A stretch of DNA of 64,000 bases, taken from positions 186,001-250,000 of the forward strand of contig CAWDDG010000003.1 of the NCBI GenBank assembly GCA_963801065.1, in the 5' to 3' direction. Below, one piece after another: positions 33,544 to 41,266 of the stretch (position 1 is its first letter; each line of letters starts with the position of its first letter). The notes beneath the pieces were generated by a model. It was not told the origin of the DNA and ran no database searches. It saw only the letters and a list, made by a program, of their open reading frames with translations. The translations under genes were made by a program, and so were the position numbers. The DNA is from CAWDDG01 sp963801065. Lineage in GTDB: Bacteria > Actinomycetota > Actinomycetes > Jiangellales > Jiangellaceae.

Positions 33544-34412
33544 GCGAGCGGCTGGCCGTCAAGAAGACCTACAAGCTCTACATCGGCGGTGCGTTCCCCC
33601 GGTCCGAGAGCGGCAGGTCCTACGAGGTCACCGACGCCCGCGGTCGGTTCCTGGCCAACGCCGCGCTGGCATCGCGCAAGGACGCCCGGGATGCCGTAGT
33701 CGCAGCCCGCAAGGCTGTCGCCGGATGGTCGGGCGCCACGGCCTACAACCGGGGCCAGGTGCTGTACCGGGTCGCGGAGGTCATGGAGGGCCGCCACTCG
33801 CAGTTCGTCGACGAGGTCGCGGCGAGCGAGGGAGCCAGCCGGCCGCGCGCGGAGAAGCTCGTCGACGAGGCGATCGACCGGTGGGTCTGGTACGCGGGGT
33901 GGGCTGACAAGATCGCGCAGGTGACCGGGTCGAGCAACCCGGTCGCCGGCCCCTACTTCGACTTCTCGGTGCCGGAGCCCACCGGCGTCGTGGCGGTGCT
34001 CGCGCCACAGTCGTCTTCGCTGCTTGGGTTGATCTCGGTGCTGGCGCCCGTCGTCGTCAGCGGCAACACCGCGGTCGTCGTCGCTTCGGAGGCACGGCCG
34101 CTGCCGGCCATCACACTGGGCGAAGCGCTGGCGACCTCCGACGTCCCCGGCGGTGTCATCAACCTGCTGACCGGCCGCACGGCCGAGATTGCGCCGTGGC
34201 TCGCTTCCCACATGGACGTCAACGCCGTCGACCTGGTCGGTGTGACCGGCGACGACGAGGTCGCCCGCACCCTCGAGGTCGAAGCAGCCGAGAACCTCAA
34301 GCGTGTCGTCCGCGCACCGGCGGCGGAACCGGACTGGACCGCAGAGCCCGGCCTCGACCGGTTGACCGCCTACCTGGAGACCAAGACCGTCTGGCACCCG
34401 GTCGGCATCTGA
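33540..34412 (+). CDS. aldehyde dehydrogenase-family protein without catalytic domain (cysteine-free pseudoenzyme)
   Basis: The 290 residues align with the N-terminal part of aldehyde dehydrogenases: LYIGGAFPRSESGRSYEV, then GQVLYRVAEVMEGR, RWVWYAGWADKIAQVTGSSN and PTGVVAVLAPQSSSLLGL. The cofactor loop FTGS is replaced by LVGVTGDDEVAR. The catalytic-domain cysteine and glutamate are absent; the protein has no cysteine at all. The end (ETKTVWHPVGI) is a natural-looking stop, and the start overlaps the active enzyme by ATGA, so this is a maintained gene and not decay. I believe similar pairs occur in other actinobacteria. It may form mixed oligomers with the active enzyme; that is inference. 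Confidence 0.85.
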   Translation: MSERLAVKKTYKLYIGGAFPRSESGRSYEVTDARGRFLANAALASRKDARDAVVAARKAVAGWSGATAYNRGQVLYRVAEVMEGRHSQFVDEVAASEGASRPRAEKLVDEAIDRWVWYAGWADKIAQVTGSSNPVAGPYFDFSVPEPTGVVAVLAPQSSSLLGLISVLAPVVVSGNTAVVVASEARPLPAITLGEALATSDVPGGVINLLTGRTAEIAPWLASHMDVNAVDLVGVTGDDEVARTLEVEAAENLKRVVRAPAAEPDWTAEPGLDRLTAYLETKTVWHPVGI

Positions 34413-34425
34413 CCCGACTCGCGGA

Positions 34426-34896
34426 TCAGCCGCAATGGACACGGCTGAGAGACCGTGAAACCCAGTCGACCCACCCGCTGATGTCGATACATCTGTTCGT
34501 CATGTTGACACCCGCCGGTGTGTACACCGGACCCGCGTAGTACCGGTACTGGCCTCCGTCGCATCCGGTGCTCGATGGACAGCTCGGCCAGGCCGAACCG
34601 CTCGGACGGATTCGCGCTTCGGTGTAGGTGCGCACGCCGTACGTGGGACCGGCATGGTTGGTAACCAGGCAGTTCCGCTTTGTGCTCCACGACCAGTACA
34701 CGTCGAGGTAGCCGATGGTGACCGAGCTCTTTATCGGGTAGTGGCCTATGTGGGTGTACGAGGAGCCGCACGGCCCGCCAGCCAGTTGGGTGAGCGCCCC
34801 GGTCGGCAGCGCAGAGTCACCGCCCGCGTCCGCTGGCAGAGCCAGCCCCAACGTGAGGGCAACGAAGGTTGCCAGGAAAGCGAGGAAGCGTCTCAT
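34426..34896 (-). CDS. small secreted cysteine-containing protein, unknown
   Basis: A 156-residue protein with a clear Sec signal peptide (MRRFLAFLATFVALTLGLAL, cleavage after PADAG near residue 25). The mature part has six cysteines spaced along its length (GPCGS, NCLV, PSCPSSTGC, RCID, HCG), which would form three disulfides, and many Tyr, Trp and Ser residues, as in extracellular beta-rich domains. I do not recognise the family. I chose the ATG at 34896, which begins the signal peptide; a GTG at 34929 would add 11 charged residues. It stands alone, convergent with the aldehyde dehydrogenase pair. Confidence 0.75.
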   Translation of the reverse strand: MRRFLAFLATFVALTLGLALPADAGGDSALPTGALTQLAGGPCGSSYTHIGHYPIKSSVTIGYLDVYWSWSTKRNCLVTNHAGPTYGVRTYTEARIRPSGSAWPSCPSSTGCDGGQYRYYAGPVYTPAGVNMTNRCIDISGWVDWVSRSLSRVHCG

Positions 34897-35022
34897 CAGC
34901 CTCCGCCCTTCGCGCTTCGTTGACTGCACGTGAACGACCCTGTCAAACCGCGCTCACTGTCACAAGGGTGTCGGCCTCGTCGATGTCGGCGGTGGCGGCA
35001 TGCCCCGTCGGGACGCCCCAGG

Positions 35023-35262
35023 TCAGGCGGAGCGTTGCGCACTGCCCAGGCGCGGGAACGGCGTCGTCGAGAAGACCACCTCCACCGGAACGTCGAAGTA
35101 GTCCGCGATCCGCAGCGCAAGATAGAGGCTGGGGCTGTACTCTCCCCGCTCGAGATAGCCCACCGTCTGGTAGTGCACGCCGAGCGCATCGGCGAGTTGC
35201 CGTCGTGACACACCTCGCTCGACGCGGAGCATCGCGATGCGGTTGTGGACGGATTCGCTCAC
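35023..35262 (-). CDS. Xre/Cro-type helix-turn-helix regulator
   Basis: A 79-residue DNA-binding protein. RIAMLRVERGVSRRQLADAL, then GVHYQTVGYLERGEYSPS form the five-helix Xre fold, and LYLALRIADYFDVPVEVVFS is the usual end of small regulators of this kind (YozG-like). The GTG at 35262 is 11 bases after the ABC permease stop, so it is the third gene of an ABC-exporter operon. Small Xre regulators commonly accompany such exporters. A GCAT-gt-ATGC dyad over the operon promoter (37151-37160) is a possible binding site. Confidence 0.85.
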   Translation of the reverse strand: MSESVHNRIAMLRVERGVSRRQLADALGVHYQTVGYLERGEYSPSLYLALRIADYFDVPVEVVFSTTPFPRLGSAQRSA

Positions 35263-35273
35263 GCTGCCGCCGT

Positions 35274-36134
35274 TCAGCCGATCCGCTGCATGGCCTCGTG
35301 CCGCCGCGCCTCCACCAGCGAGCCCGACTCGCGGCGGGCCATCCGGCGCAGCACGACAGGTGCCAGCAGTAGTCCGGCGACGGCCCAGGCGCCGAGCACT
35401 CCGATGGTCTCCAAGGACCGCCAGGACTCGCCGATCTCCAGCGCTGCGGCGGAGTCGGGCAGGAACGCCGAGCGCATGCCGAGCCCGAGCCAGTACACGG
35501 GAAACACCTGGGCGACGACCTGCAGCCAGCCGGCGAGCACGGCAATGGGGAAGAAGATCCCCGAGATGGCCGCGAGCCCCAGTACGGGGAGCATGCCCCA
35601 GGTGCCGACGGCGCGCGGACCCTTGACCACCGACCCGAGGATCATGCCCAGTGGCAAGATGGCGAGCAGGCCGAGTGCGAGCAGCCATCCGACCCTGAAC
35701 CAGCCGGCGACGCCGCCCTGCATCAGTTCCTCGAAGAGGATGAAGCTCGGGATGACCAAGAGCGCCACCGCGGGCAGCATGCCCAGGGTCTGAAAGTAGA
35801 CCTGACCACTGAGATACCCGATCATCCCGTTCGGCAGTGCCTTGGCCCGGAGCAACGTGCCGTCCTCACGCTCGGTCGCCAGCGAGTAGGCGGGGCCGAT
35901 GAACGCACCGAACGCCACGCTCAGACCGAGGATGCTCGGCATCGCCACCGTCGGGAACGGGAGCGATACGTCGCCGCTCTCCACCCGCGCGTTGCGGTTC
36001 AGCCACAGGTAGAACAGGGCGCCGGCGCTGGTCACCAGGTAGAACGTGATGTCCTGCGGGTTTCGCATGCTCAGCTTGAGCTCCGTCCAGCCGCGACCCA
36101 ACCCCACGCGTACCGCGTGCACCGTCGTGTTCAT
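35274..36134 (-). CDS. ABC-2 type transporter permease
   Basis: A 286-residue integral membrane protein with six predicted helices, including a reentrant-like first helix after MRNPQDITFYLVTSAGALF. The family's EDGTLLRAKALPNGMIGYLSG stretch (the coupling region) is near residue 90, and the later GIFFPIAVLAGWLQVVAQVF, PVYWLGLGMR segments are typical of DrrB-like exporters. It overlaps the ATPase stop by four bases. The substrate cannot be told. It works with the ATPase at 36131. Confidence 0.9.
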   Translation of the reverse strand: MNTTVHAVRVGLGRGWTELKLSMRNPQDITFYLVTSAGALFYLWLNRNARVESGDVSLPFPTVAMPSILGLSVAFGAFIGPAYSLATEREDGTLLRAKALPNGMIGYLSGQVYFQTLGMLPAVALLVIPSFILFEELMQGGVAGWFRVGWLLALGLLAILPLGMILGSVVKGPRAVGTWGMLPVLGLAAISGIFFPIAVLAGWLQVVAQVFPVYWLGLGMRSAFLPDSAAALEIGESWRSLETIGVLGAWAVAGLLLAPVVLRRMARRESGSLVEARRHEAMQRIG

Positions 36135-37102
36135 CGGCCGAGACCCCCGAAGTCGGGAACCGCAGCGTCGGCGCCGTCGGTCTCGTGCCTGCGCACCATG
36201 GCCATGTAGGTGTCCTCCAGGCTGGCCCGGCGAACCTCGAGGTCCTCGACATCATCGCCGCTCTGGGCAAACAGCTCGCGGACGAACCCGGTCGCGTCGG
36301 AGGTGGCGTGGACGAAACGTTCGTCTCCGAGCCTCCACCTCACCTCGGCCTTGCCGGCGACCAACCGGGCGAGATGGTCAGCACTGCCGTCGGCGACGAT
36401 TCGGCCTCCAGCGAGGATCAGGATGCGGTCGGCCAGTCTCTCGGCCTCGTCGAGGTCGTGGGTCGTTAGCAGGATCGTGGTGTCTTCGAGGTCGGACAGC
36501 CGGTGCACGAGATCGTGGAAGTCGCGTCGCGCATGGGGGTCGAACCCGGCTGTCGGCTCGTCCAGGAACAGCAGTTCGGGCCGGCCGACGATGCCGATCG
36601 CGACGTCGAGGCGGCGGCGCTGTCCGCTGGAGAGCGAGGAGATCCTCTGGTCGGCCTGTGCACCCAGGCCGACGGTCTCGATGAGCACGTCGGCGTCGTG
36701 CGGCCGCATTCGCGCCGGCGTCGAGTACGGGGTGTAGTACGCGCCAAGGTGGCGCAGCAGGTCGCGTACCCGCCACCGGCCGTGGTCGCGCCACGACTGC
36801 AGGACGATGCCCAGGCTCGCGCGCCAGTTCTCGGCCCCCGAGGCCGGGTCGCAACCCAACACGCTGACGTCGCCGGCGGAGCGGATCCGGAAGCCCTCCA
36901 GGATCTCGATGGTCGTCGTCTTGCCGGCCCCGTTGGGCCCGAGCAGGGTGATCACCTCGCCGCGGCGGACGCTGAAATCGACCCCGTCCAGCACGTCGTT
37001 CGTCCCGTAGCGCATCCGGAGACCACGAACGTCGACGACGACGTCCGAGTCCGTCGTAGCCGCGCTCGCCGCAGAGGGGCTCACCGCCACGGACATCACC
37101 AT
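36131..37102 (-). CDS. ABC transporter ATP-binding protein (exporter type)
   Basis: A 323-residue ATPase of the DrrA/CcmA class. Walker A is GPNGAGKTTT near residue 55, the Q-loop is GIVLQSW, the signature SSLSSGQRRRLDVA and Walker B LLFLDEPTAG follow, and the H-loop is TTHDLDEAERL. A C-terminal domain of about 80 residues (ASLEDTYMAMV) is as in drug and lipid exporters. An N-terminal extension of about 20 residues is low-complexity. The ATG at 37102 is 21 bases after a TATCGT; a better promoter is at 37136-37164. First gene of the exporter-Xre operon. Confidence 0.93.
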   Translation of the reverse strand: MVMSVAVSPSAASAATTDSDVVVDVRGLRMRYGTNDVLDGVDFSVRRGEVITLLGPNGAGKTTTIEILEGFRIRSAGDVSVLGCDPASGAENWRASLGIVLQSWRDHGRWRVRDLLRHLGAYYTPYSTPARMRPHDADVLIETVGLGAQADQRISSLSSGQRRRLDVAIGIVGRPELLFLDEPTAGFDPHARRDFHDLVHRLSDLEDTTILLTTHDLDEAERLADRILILAGGRIVADGSADHLARLVAGKAEVRWRLGDERFVHATSDATGFVRELFAQSGDDVEDLEVRRASLEDTYMAMVRRHETDGADAAVPDFGGLGR

Positions 37103-37135
37103 GCCATCCGATCTCTCGTCCGGACGATAGTGGTT

Positions 37136-37164
37136 ATGCTATGGCTGATCGCATGTATGCACAA
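37136..37164 (-). promoter_or_regulatory. candidate promoter and GCAT dyad of the exporter operon
   Basis: On the minus strand TTGTGC (37164-37159) and TAGCAT (37141-37136) are separated by exactly 17 bases. An inverted repeat GCAT-gt-ATGC (37151-37160) overlaps the spacer. The tract is AT-rich for this genome and lies between the divergent exporter and CapA genes. Confidence 0.45.
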
Positions 37165-37189
37165 TGAATGTACGCTGGAAATCCTGTCG

Positions 37190-37195
37190 TAGGCT
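37190..37195 (+). promoter_or_regulatory. -10 element TAGGCT, leaderless start of the capA-like gene
   Basis: TAGGCT ends six bases before the ATG at 37202; no ribosome site is seen. Confidence 0.45.
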
Positions 37196-37201
37196 CGCTA
37201 C

Positions 37202-38389
37202 ATGCCTCGACGGCACCGCCGGCCGGCCCGGTTCCGGCCGTTCACCGTGCGGCTGCGGCTGGGCCCGATCGCCGGCCTAGTGGTCCTGGGAACGACGGCC
37301 TGTGGTGCGTCTGCGGAACCGCGGGCGGAACTCCAGACCGACGGCGCCCCGACATCGTCGCCCGCCACGACGGCGCTCAGCCCGACCCCGACTCCCGAGC
37401 CGGAGCCGGCTTCGGGCCCGATCACCATCGCGTTCGCCGGTGACGTCCATTTCGAGAGCCAGCTTCGTCCGCGCCTCGACGATCCGGCGACGGCGTTGGC
37501 GCCGATCGCGCCGCAGCTGTCCGCTGCCGATCTGACCGTGCTCAACCTCGAGACGTCGATCGGGACCAGCGGGACGCGGGAGCCCAAGCGCTTCACCTTT
37601 CAGGCGCCGCCCCAGGCACTCGACGCGCTCGCGGCTGCGGGTGTCGACGTCGTCACGATGGCCAACAACCACGGGATGGACTACGGCGCCGGCGGGCTCG
37701 CGGACAGCCTGGTCGCAGCGGAGGCCGCAGGCGCGGCCGACCCACCGCTGGCAGTCATCGGGATCGGGGCGGACGCCGACCGGGCGTTCGCGCCGGCGGT
37801 CCGTGACATCCGCGGAACGAAAGTCGCGGTGCTCGCCGCCTCCAGCGCGGACGACCCGACAGCCGACCCGACCGCGCACTGGGCGGCGACCGATGCCAGC
37901 GCCGGCGTCGCAGTCGCCGCCGACCCGGCACGGCTCGTCCGAGCCGTCGCGGAGGCCCGTCGCATCGCCGATGTGGTCGTGGTCTACCTGCATTGGGGCG
38001 TTCAGGGCGAGCGGTGTCCCAGTGACTCCCAGGCGGCCATGGCACGTGCCCTTTCCACGGCCGGCGCAGACATCGTCGTCGGCGCCCATGCGCACATCGT
38101 CCAGGGCGCCGGGCTGCTGGGCGAAACGTATGTGGCGTACGGATTGGGTAACTTCGTCTGGTACAACCATGGCTCGGACGGGGCGTCGACGACCGGCGTA
38201 CTGACGCTCACCGTCGATGACGGACAGGTCGTCGACGATGCCTGGTCGCCCGCCCGGATCGAGGCCGACGGCCTGCCCCGGTTCGCCACCGGCACCGATG
38301 CCACGCAGCTGGCCACGGCGTTCGACGACCGGCGCAACTGCACCGATCTCCAGCCGCTGTCGCCGCCGACGAGGAGGGCGACGACATGA
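37202..38389 (+). CDS. CapA/PgsA-like metallophosphoesterase-fold lipoprotein
   Basis: A 395-residue protein with a positively charged N-terminus, a hydrophobic stretch and a likely lipobox ending at TTAC near residue 34, then an Ala/Pro/Thr-rich linker. The CapA domain follows: ITIAFAGDVHFES, LNLETSIG, VVTMANNHGMDYG, VVVYLHWGVQGE and GAHAHIVQG, which hold the predicted metal ligands. CapA-type proteins are tied to poly-gamma-glutamate capsule synthesis, but stand-alone copies often have other, unknown roles. The stop overlaps the SurE start by four bases, so they are coupled. A TAGGCT hexamer sits six bases upstream of the ATG. Confidence 0.88.
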   Translation: MPRRHRRPARFRPFTVRLRLGPIAGLVVLGTTACGASAEPRAELQTDGAPTSSPATTALSPTPTPEPEPASGPITIAFAGDVHFESQLRPRLDDPATALAPIAPQLSAADLTVLNLETSIGTSGTREPKRFTFQAPPQALDALAAAGVDVVTMANNHGMDYGAGGLADSLVAAEAAGAADPPLAVIGIGADADRAFAPAVRDIRGTKVAVLAASSADDPTADPTAHWAATDASAGVAVAADPARLVRAVAEARRIADVVVVYLHWGVQGERCPSDSQAAMARALSTAGADIVVGAHAHIVQGAGLLGETYVAYGLGNFVWYNHGSDGASTTGVLTLTVDDGQVVDDAWSPARIEADGLPRFATGTDATQLATAFDDRRNCTDLQPLSPPTRRATT

Positions 38390-39213
38390 GCGGACAGCAC
38401 CGCGTGCTCGTCACCAACGACGACGGAATCGCTGCTCCGGGCCTGCGCCGGCTGGCCGCTGCCGCCACCGACCACGGGCTCGACGTTGTCGTGGCCGCAC
38501 CACTCGACGAGTCCAGCGGAATCAGCGCCGCCATGACGGCCGTCGTCAAGGACGGCCGCATCGTCGTGGACCAAAGGACTGTGACGGCCTTGGACGGCAT
38601 ACCCGCATTCGGTGTGGGAGCGTCCCCTGGCTACATCGTGATCCTCGCGACGTTGGGCGCCTTCGGCACACCACCCGATCTGGTGCTCTCGGGCATCAAC
38701 CGAGGAGCCAACGCAGGCAATGCGGTGTTGCACTCCGGCACGGTCGGGGCGGCGCTGACCGCGGCCAGCGCCGGCCTGCGCGCCATGGCGGTCTCTCTGG
38801 ACGTGCTCACGCCGACCACAGCGACGGCCGCAAGCGGCGGCGCTGCCACCGCCGCATTCGACGAGGCCGATGACGAGGCCCGGAACTGGGACACCGCGAC
38901 GAGCGTGGCTCGCCGCCTGTTCCCTGCTCTGACCGGGGCACCGACCGGAACGGTGATCAACCTCAACGTGCCCGACCGGGTTCCGGACCGGGTCCGCGGC
39001 CTGCGCCGCGCAGATCTGGCCCGGTTCGGCCAGGTGTCCATGACGATCGCGGAGGCGGGCGAAGGCTACGTGCGGACGTCAGTGCGGGAGGCGGAGACCC
39101 GGCCCGACCCGGGCACGGACCTGGCGCTTCTCGCCGAGGGCTGGGCCACCGTCACGCCGATCCGGAGCGTCACCGTCGCCGACGACGTCGACCTGCCAAT
39201 TCCGGCGAGGTGA
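38386..39213 (+). CDS. surE: 5'/3'-nucleotidase SurE
   Basis: Removes phosphate from nucleoside 5'- and 3'-monophosphates. The N-terminus VLVTNDDGIAAPGLRRLA carries the metal-binding Asn-Asp-Asp, and SGINRGANAGNAVLHSGTVGAALTA has the second metal Asn and the phosphate-site Ser. The length of 275 residues is in range. It is coupled to the CapA-like gene by an ATGA overlap. In this neighbourhood it could supply nucleosides to the phosphorylases and hydrolase. Confidence 0.93.
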   Translation: MSGQHRVLVTNDDGIAAPGLRRLAAAATDHGLDVVVAAPLDESSGISAAMTAVVKDGRIVVDQRTVTALDGIPAFGVGASPGYIVILATLGAFGTPPDLVLSGINRGANAGNAVLHSGTVGAALTAASAGLRAMAVSLDVLTPTTATAASGGAATAAFDEADDEARNWDTATSVARRLFPALTGAPTGTVINLNVPDRVPDRVRGLRRADLARFGQVSMTIAEAGEGYVRTSVREAETRPDPGTDLALLAEGWATVTPIRSVTVADDVDLPIPAR

Positions 39214-39250
39214 CTCACAGCGCATCAGCCCTCGGGCACACTGACGCTTC

Positions 39251-39838
39251 GTGCGCCACGTCGTGCTGCTCGCTGGGCCGTCCGGAAGCGGCAAGTCGCA
39301 TCTGGCCGGGGCCAGCGGCCTGCCCGTGCTGGCGCTGGACGACTTCTACCGCGACGGCGACGACCCGGAGATGCCCCTACAGCGGGACCTCGGCATCGTC
39401 GACTGGGACGACCCGCGGAGCTGGGACGCGGAGCGGGCCGTGCAGGCGCTGGTGGCCATCTGCCGGGACGGCCACGCGGACGTTCCCGTGTACGACATCG
39501 CCCACGATCGCGCCACTCATGTGCGTCGCTTCGACATCGGCCAGGCGCCCGCCTTCGTCGCCGAGGGCCTCTTCGCCGGCGAGATCGTCGCCTGCTGCCT
39601 GGAGCGTGGGATCCTCGCCGACGCGGTCGTGCTGCGGCGGGCGCCGTGGAAGAACTTCCTGCGCCGACTGGCCCGCGACCTTGCGGAACGCCGTAAGCCC
39701 CCGCTGACGCTGCTGCGCCGCGGCTGGAAGCTCATGCGTTCCGAACGGGCCGTCGTGCGGCGGCAGATCGCCCTCGGCTGCCGTGCCTGCGACGCCCGGC
39801 AGGTCCGCGACGCGTTGGCGGCGTCGGGGAGACCCTGA
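39251..39838 (+). CDS. uridine kinase-like P-loop protein
   Basis: A 195-residue kinase-fold protein. The P-loop is LLAGPSGSGKSHLAG at residues 6-20; LALDDFYRDGDDPEMP follows, as in uridine kinases and phosphoribulokinase-like proteins, and IVDWDDPRSWD is also shared with uridine kinases. The lid region RRAPWKNFLRRLARDLAERRK has basic residues. Nucleoside phosphorylation is the likely function given context, but the nucleoside is not shown. The GTG start at 39251 begins the first strand. Confidence 0.82.
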   Translation: MRHVVLLAGPSGSGKSHLAGASGLPVLALDDFYRDGDDPEMPLQRDLGIVDWDDPRSWDAERAVQALVAICRDGHADVPVYDIAHDRATHVRRFDIGQAPAFVAEGLFAGEIVACCLERGILADAVVLRRAPWKNFLRRLARDLAERRKPPLTLLRRGWKLMRSERAVVRRQIALGCRACDARQVRDALAASGRP

Positions 39839-39896
39839 CGCAGGAAGTCCGGGGACGACCATCCTCGGGATGGACGGGCGGCGCGCCGCAGCGGCC

Positions 39897-39902
39897 TACC
39901 GT
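39897..39902 (+). promoter_or_regulatory. -10 element TACCGT, leaderless start
   Basis: TACCGT ends seven bases before the ATG at 39910. Confidence 0.4.
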
Positions 39903-39909
39903 GGATGGC

Positions 39910-40110
39910 ATGACCACCAATGTTGCTCGCAGAGGCCTCTACCGCCCCCGCGACGGCCGCATCCTCGCCGGCGTGTGCGCCGGCCTCGCACGGCGCTTCG
40001 GCCTGAGCGCGACCGGCGTTCGCATCGCGTTCCTGCTGTCGTGCCTGCTGCCTGGTCCGCAGATCGTGATCTACCTGGCGCTCTGGCTGATCATGCCGAG
40101 CGAGGACTGA
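39910..40110 (+). CDS. PspC domain protein
   Basis: A 66-residue protein consisting of one PspC domain: GLYRPRDGRILAGVCAGLARRFG, then VRIAFLLSCLLPGPQIVIYL as one membrane segment and LWLIMPSED as the end. PspC proteins act in the membrane in envelope-stress signalling, but in actinobacteria many small copies are uncharacterised. The ATG at 39910 has TACCGT seven bases upstream. Its stop is immediately followed by the stop of the convergent adenosine deaminase gene, with no spacer. Confidence 0.88.
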   Translation: MTTNVARRGLYRPRDGRILAGVCAGLARRFGLSATGVRIAFLLSCLLPGPQIVIYLALWLIMPSED

Positions 40111-41226
40111 TCACCGGACTGCGCCGCGCAGCGTCGCGAAGGCGCGCTGCGCCGTCAGGGCCGCGTACCCCGGCTTGACGACGTCGTTGATGAGGGCCAG
40201 CCGTTCGTCGAACGGGATGAACGAGCTCTTCATAGCGTTGACAGCGAACCACTGGAAATCCTCCAGGTCGTACCCAAAGGCCTCCGAGAGCAGTGTCAGC
40301 TCACGGGACATCGACGTGGCGCTCATCAACCGGTTGTCGGTGTTGACCGTGACCCGGAACCGCAGTCTGGTGAGCAGACCGATCGGATGTTCGGCGATCG
40401 ACGAAGCCGCGCCCGTCTGTACGTTCGACGACGGACACATCTCCAGCGGAACCCGCTTGTCCCGCACATAGGCCGCCAGCCGTCCGAGCTCGGCGGTCCC
40501 GTCCTCGCGGACCGTGACGTCGTCGATGATCCGGACCCCGTGGCCGAGACGGTCGGCGCCACACCACTGGAGCGCCTCCCAGATCGACGGCAGGCCGAAC
40601 GCCTCGCCGGCGTGGATGGTGAAATGCGAGTTCTCCCGCCGCAGGTACTCGAACGCGTCGAGATGCCGCGTCGGCGGGAAGCCCGCCTCGGCGCCGGCGA
40701 TGTCGAACCCGACGACGCCCGCGTCGCGGTAGGCGACGGCCAGGGCGGCGATCTCGGTCGAACGTGCGGCATGACGCATCGCGGTCAGCAGGGTCGCGAC
40801 CCGGATCGGGTGTCCGGCGGCCGCGGCCCTCGACTCTCCGAGGCGGAACCCCTCCTCGACCACCTCGACCACCTGCTCGAGGCTGAGCCCGCCCGTCAGG
40901 TGCTGTTCCGGTGCGTAGCGCACCTCTGCGTATGCGACGCCGTCCGCCGCCAGATCCTCGGCGCACTCTGCCGCGACCCGGATCAGAGCCTCGCGACCCT
41001 GCATGACGCCGACGGTGTGCGAGAACGTCTCCAGGTAACGCTCCAGCGATCCGGAGCTCGCCGACGCGACGAACCAGGCGCCCAGCTCGTCGGCGTCCTG
41101 CGTTGGGAGCTGGTGCCCGACCTCGTCGGCCAGCTCGACGATCGTCGCCGGACGTAGCCCGCCGTCGAGATGATCGTGGAGGAGCACCTTCGGGGCGGCC
41201 ATGATCTCGTCCGGTCTCGGAGCCAT
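40111..41226 (-). CDS. add: adenosine deaminase
   Basis: Converts adenosine and deoxyadenosine to inosine forms, the entry to PNP. The zinc HxH is in LLHDHLDGGLRP near residue 17; HAGEAFG carries the third zinc histidine; the catalytic Glu follows, and TVNTDNRLMSATS holds the zinc aspartate. SSNVQTGA is also conserved. The length of 371 residues is typical of the actinobacterial form. A TAGCGT hexamer lies six bases upstream of the ATG. It diverges from pta over 40 bases. Confidence 0.95.
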   Translation of the reverse strand: MAPRPDEIMAAPKVLLHDHLDGGLRPATIVELADEVGHQLPTQDADELGAWFVASASSGSLERYLETFSHTVGVMQGREALIRVAAECAEDLAADGVAYAEVRYAPEQHLTGGLSLEQVVEVVEEGFRLGESRAAAAGHPIRVATLLTAMRHAARSTEIAALAVAYRDAGVVGFDIAGAEAGFPPTRHLDAFEYLRRENSHFTIHAGEAFGLPSIWEALQWCGADRLGHGVRIIDDVTVREDGTAELGRLAAYVRDKRVPLEMCPSSNVQTGAASSIAEHPIGLLTRLRFRVTVNTDNRLMSATSMSRELTLLSEAFGYDLEDFQWFAVNAMKSSFIPFDERLALINDVVKPGYAALTAQRAFATLRGAVR

Positions 41227-41232
41227 GAACCG

Positions 41233-41259
41233 ACGCTACCGCCCATCACTGCGTACGCT
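41233..41259. promoter_or_regulatory. back-to-back -10 elements for add and pta
   Basis: TAGCGT on the minus strand (41238-41233) ends six bases before the add ATG; TACGCT on the plus strand (41254-41259) ends seven bases before a GTG at 41267. Both promoters share a 40-base gap. Confidence 0.5.
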
Positions 41260-41266
41260 CGGCACC

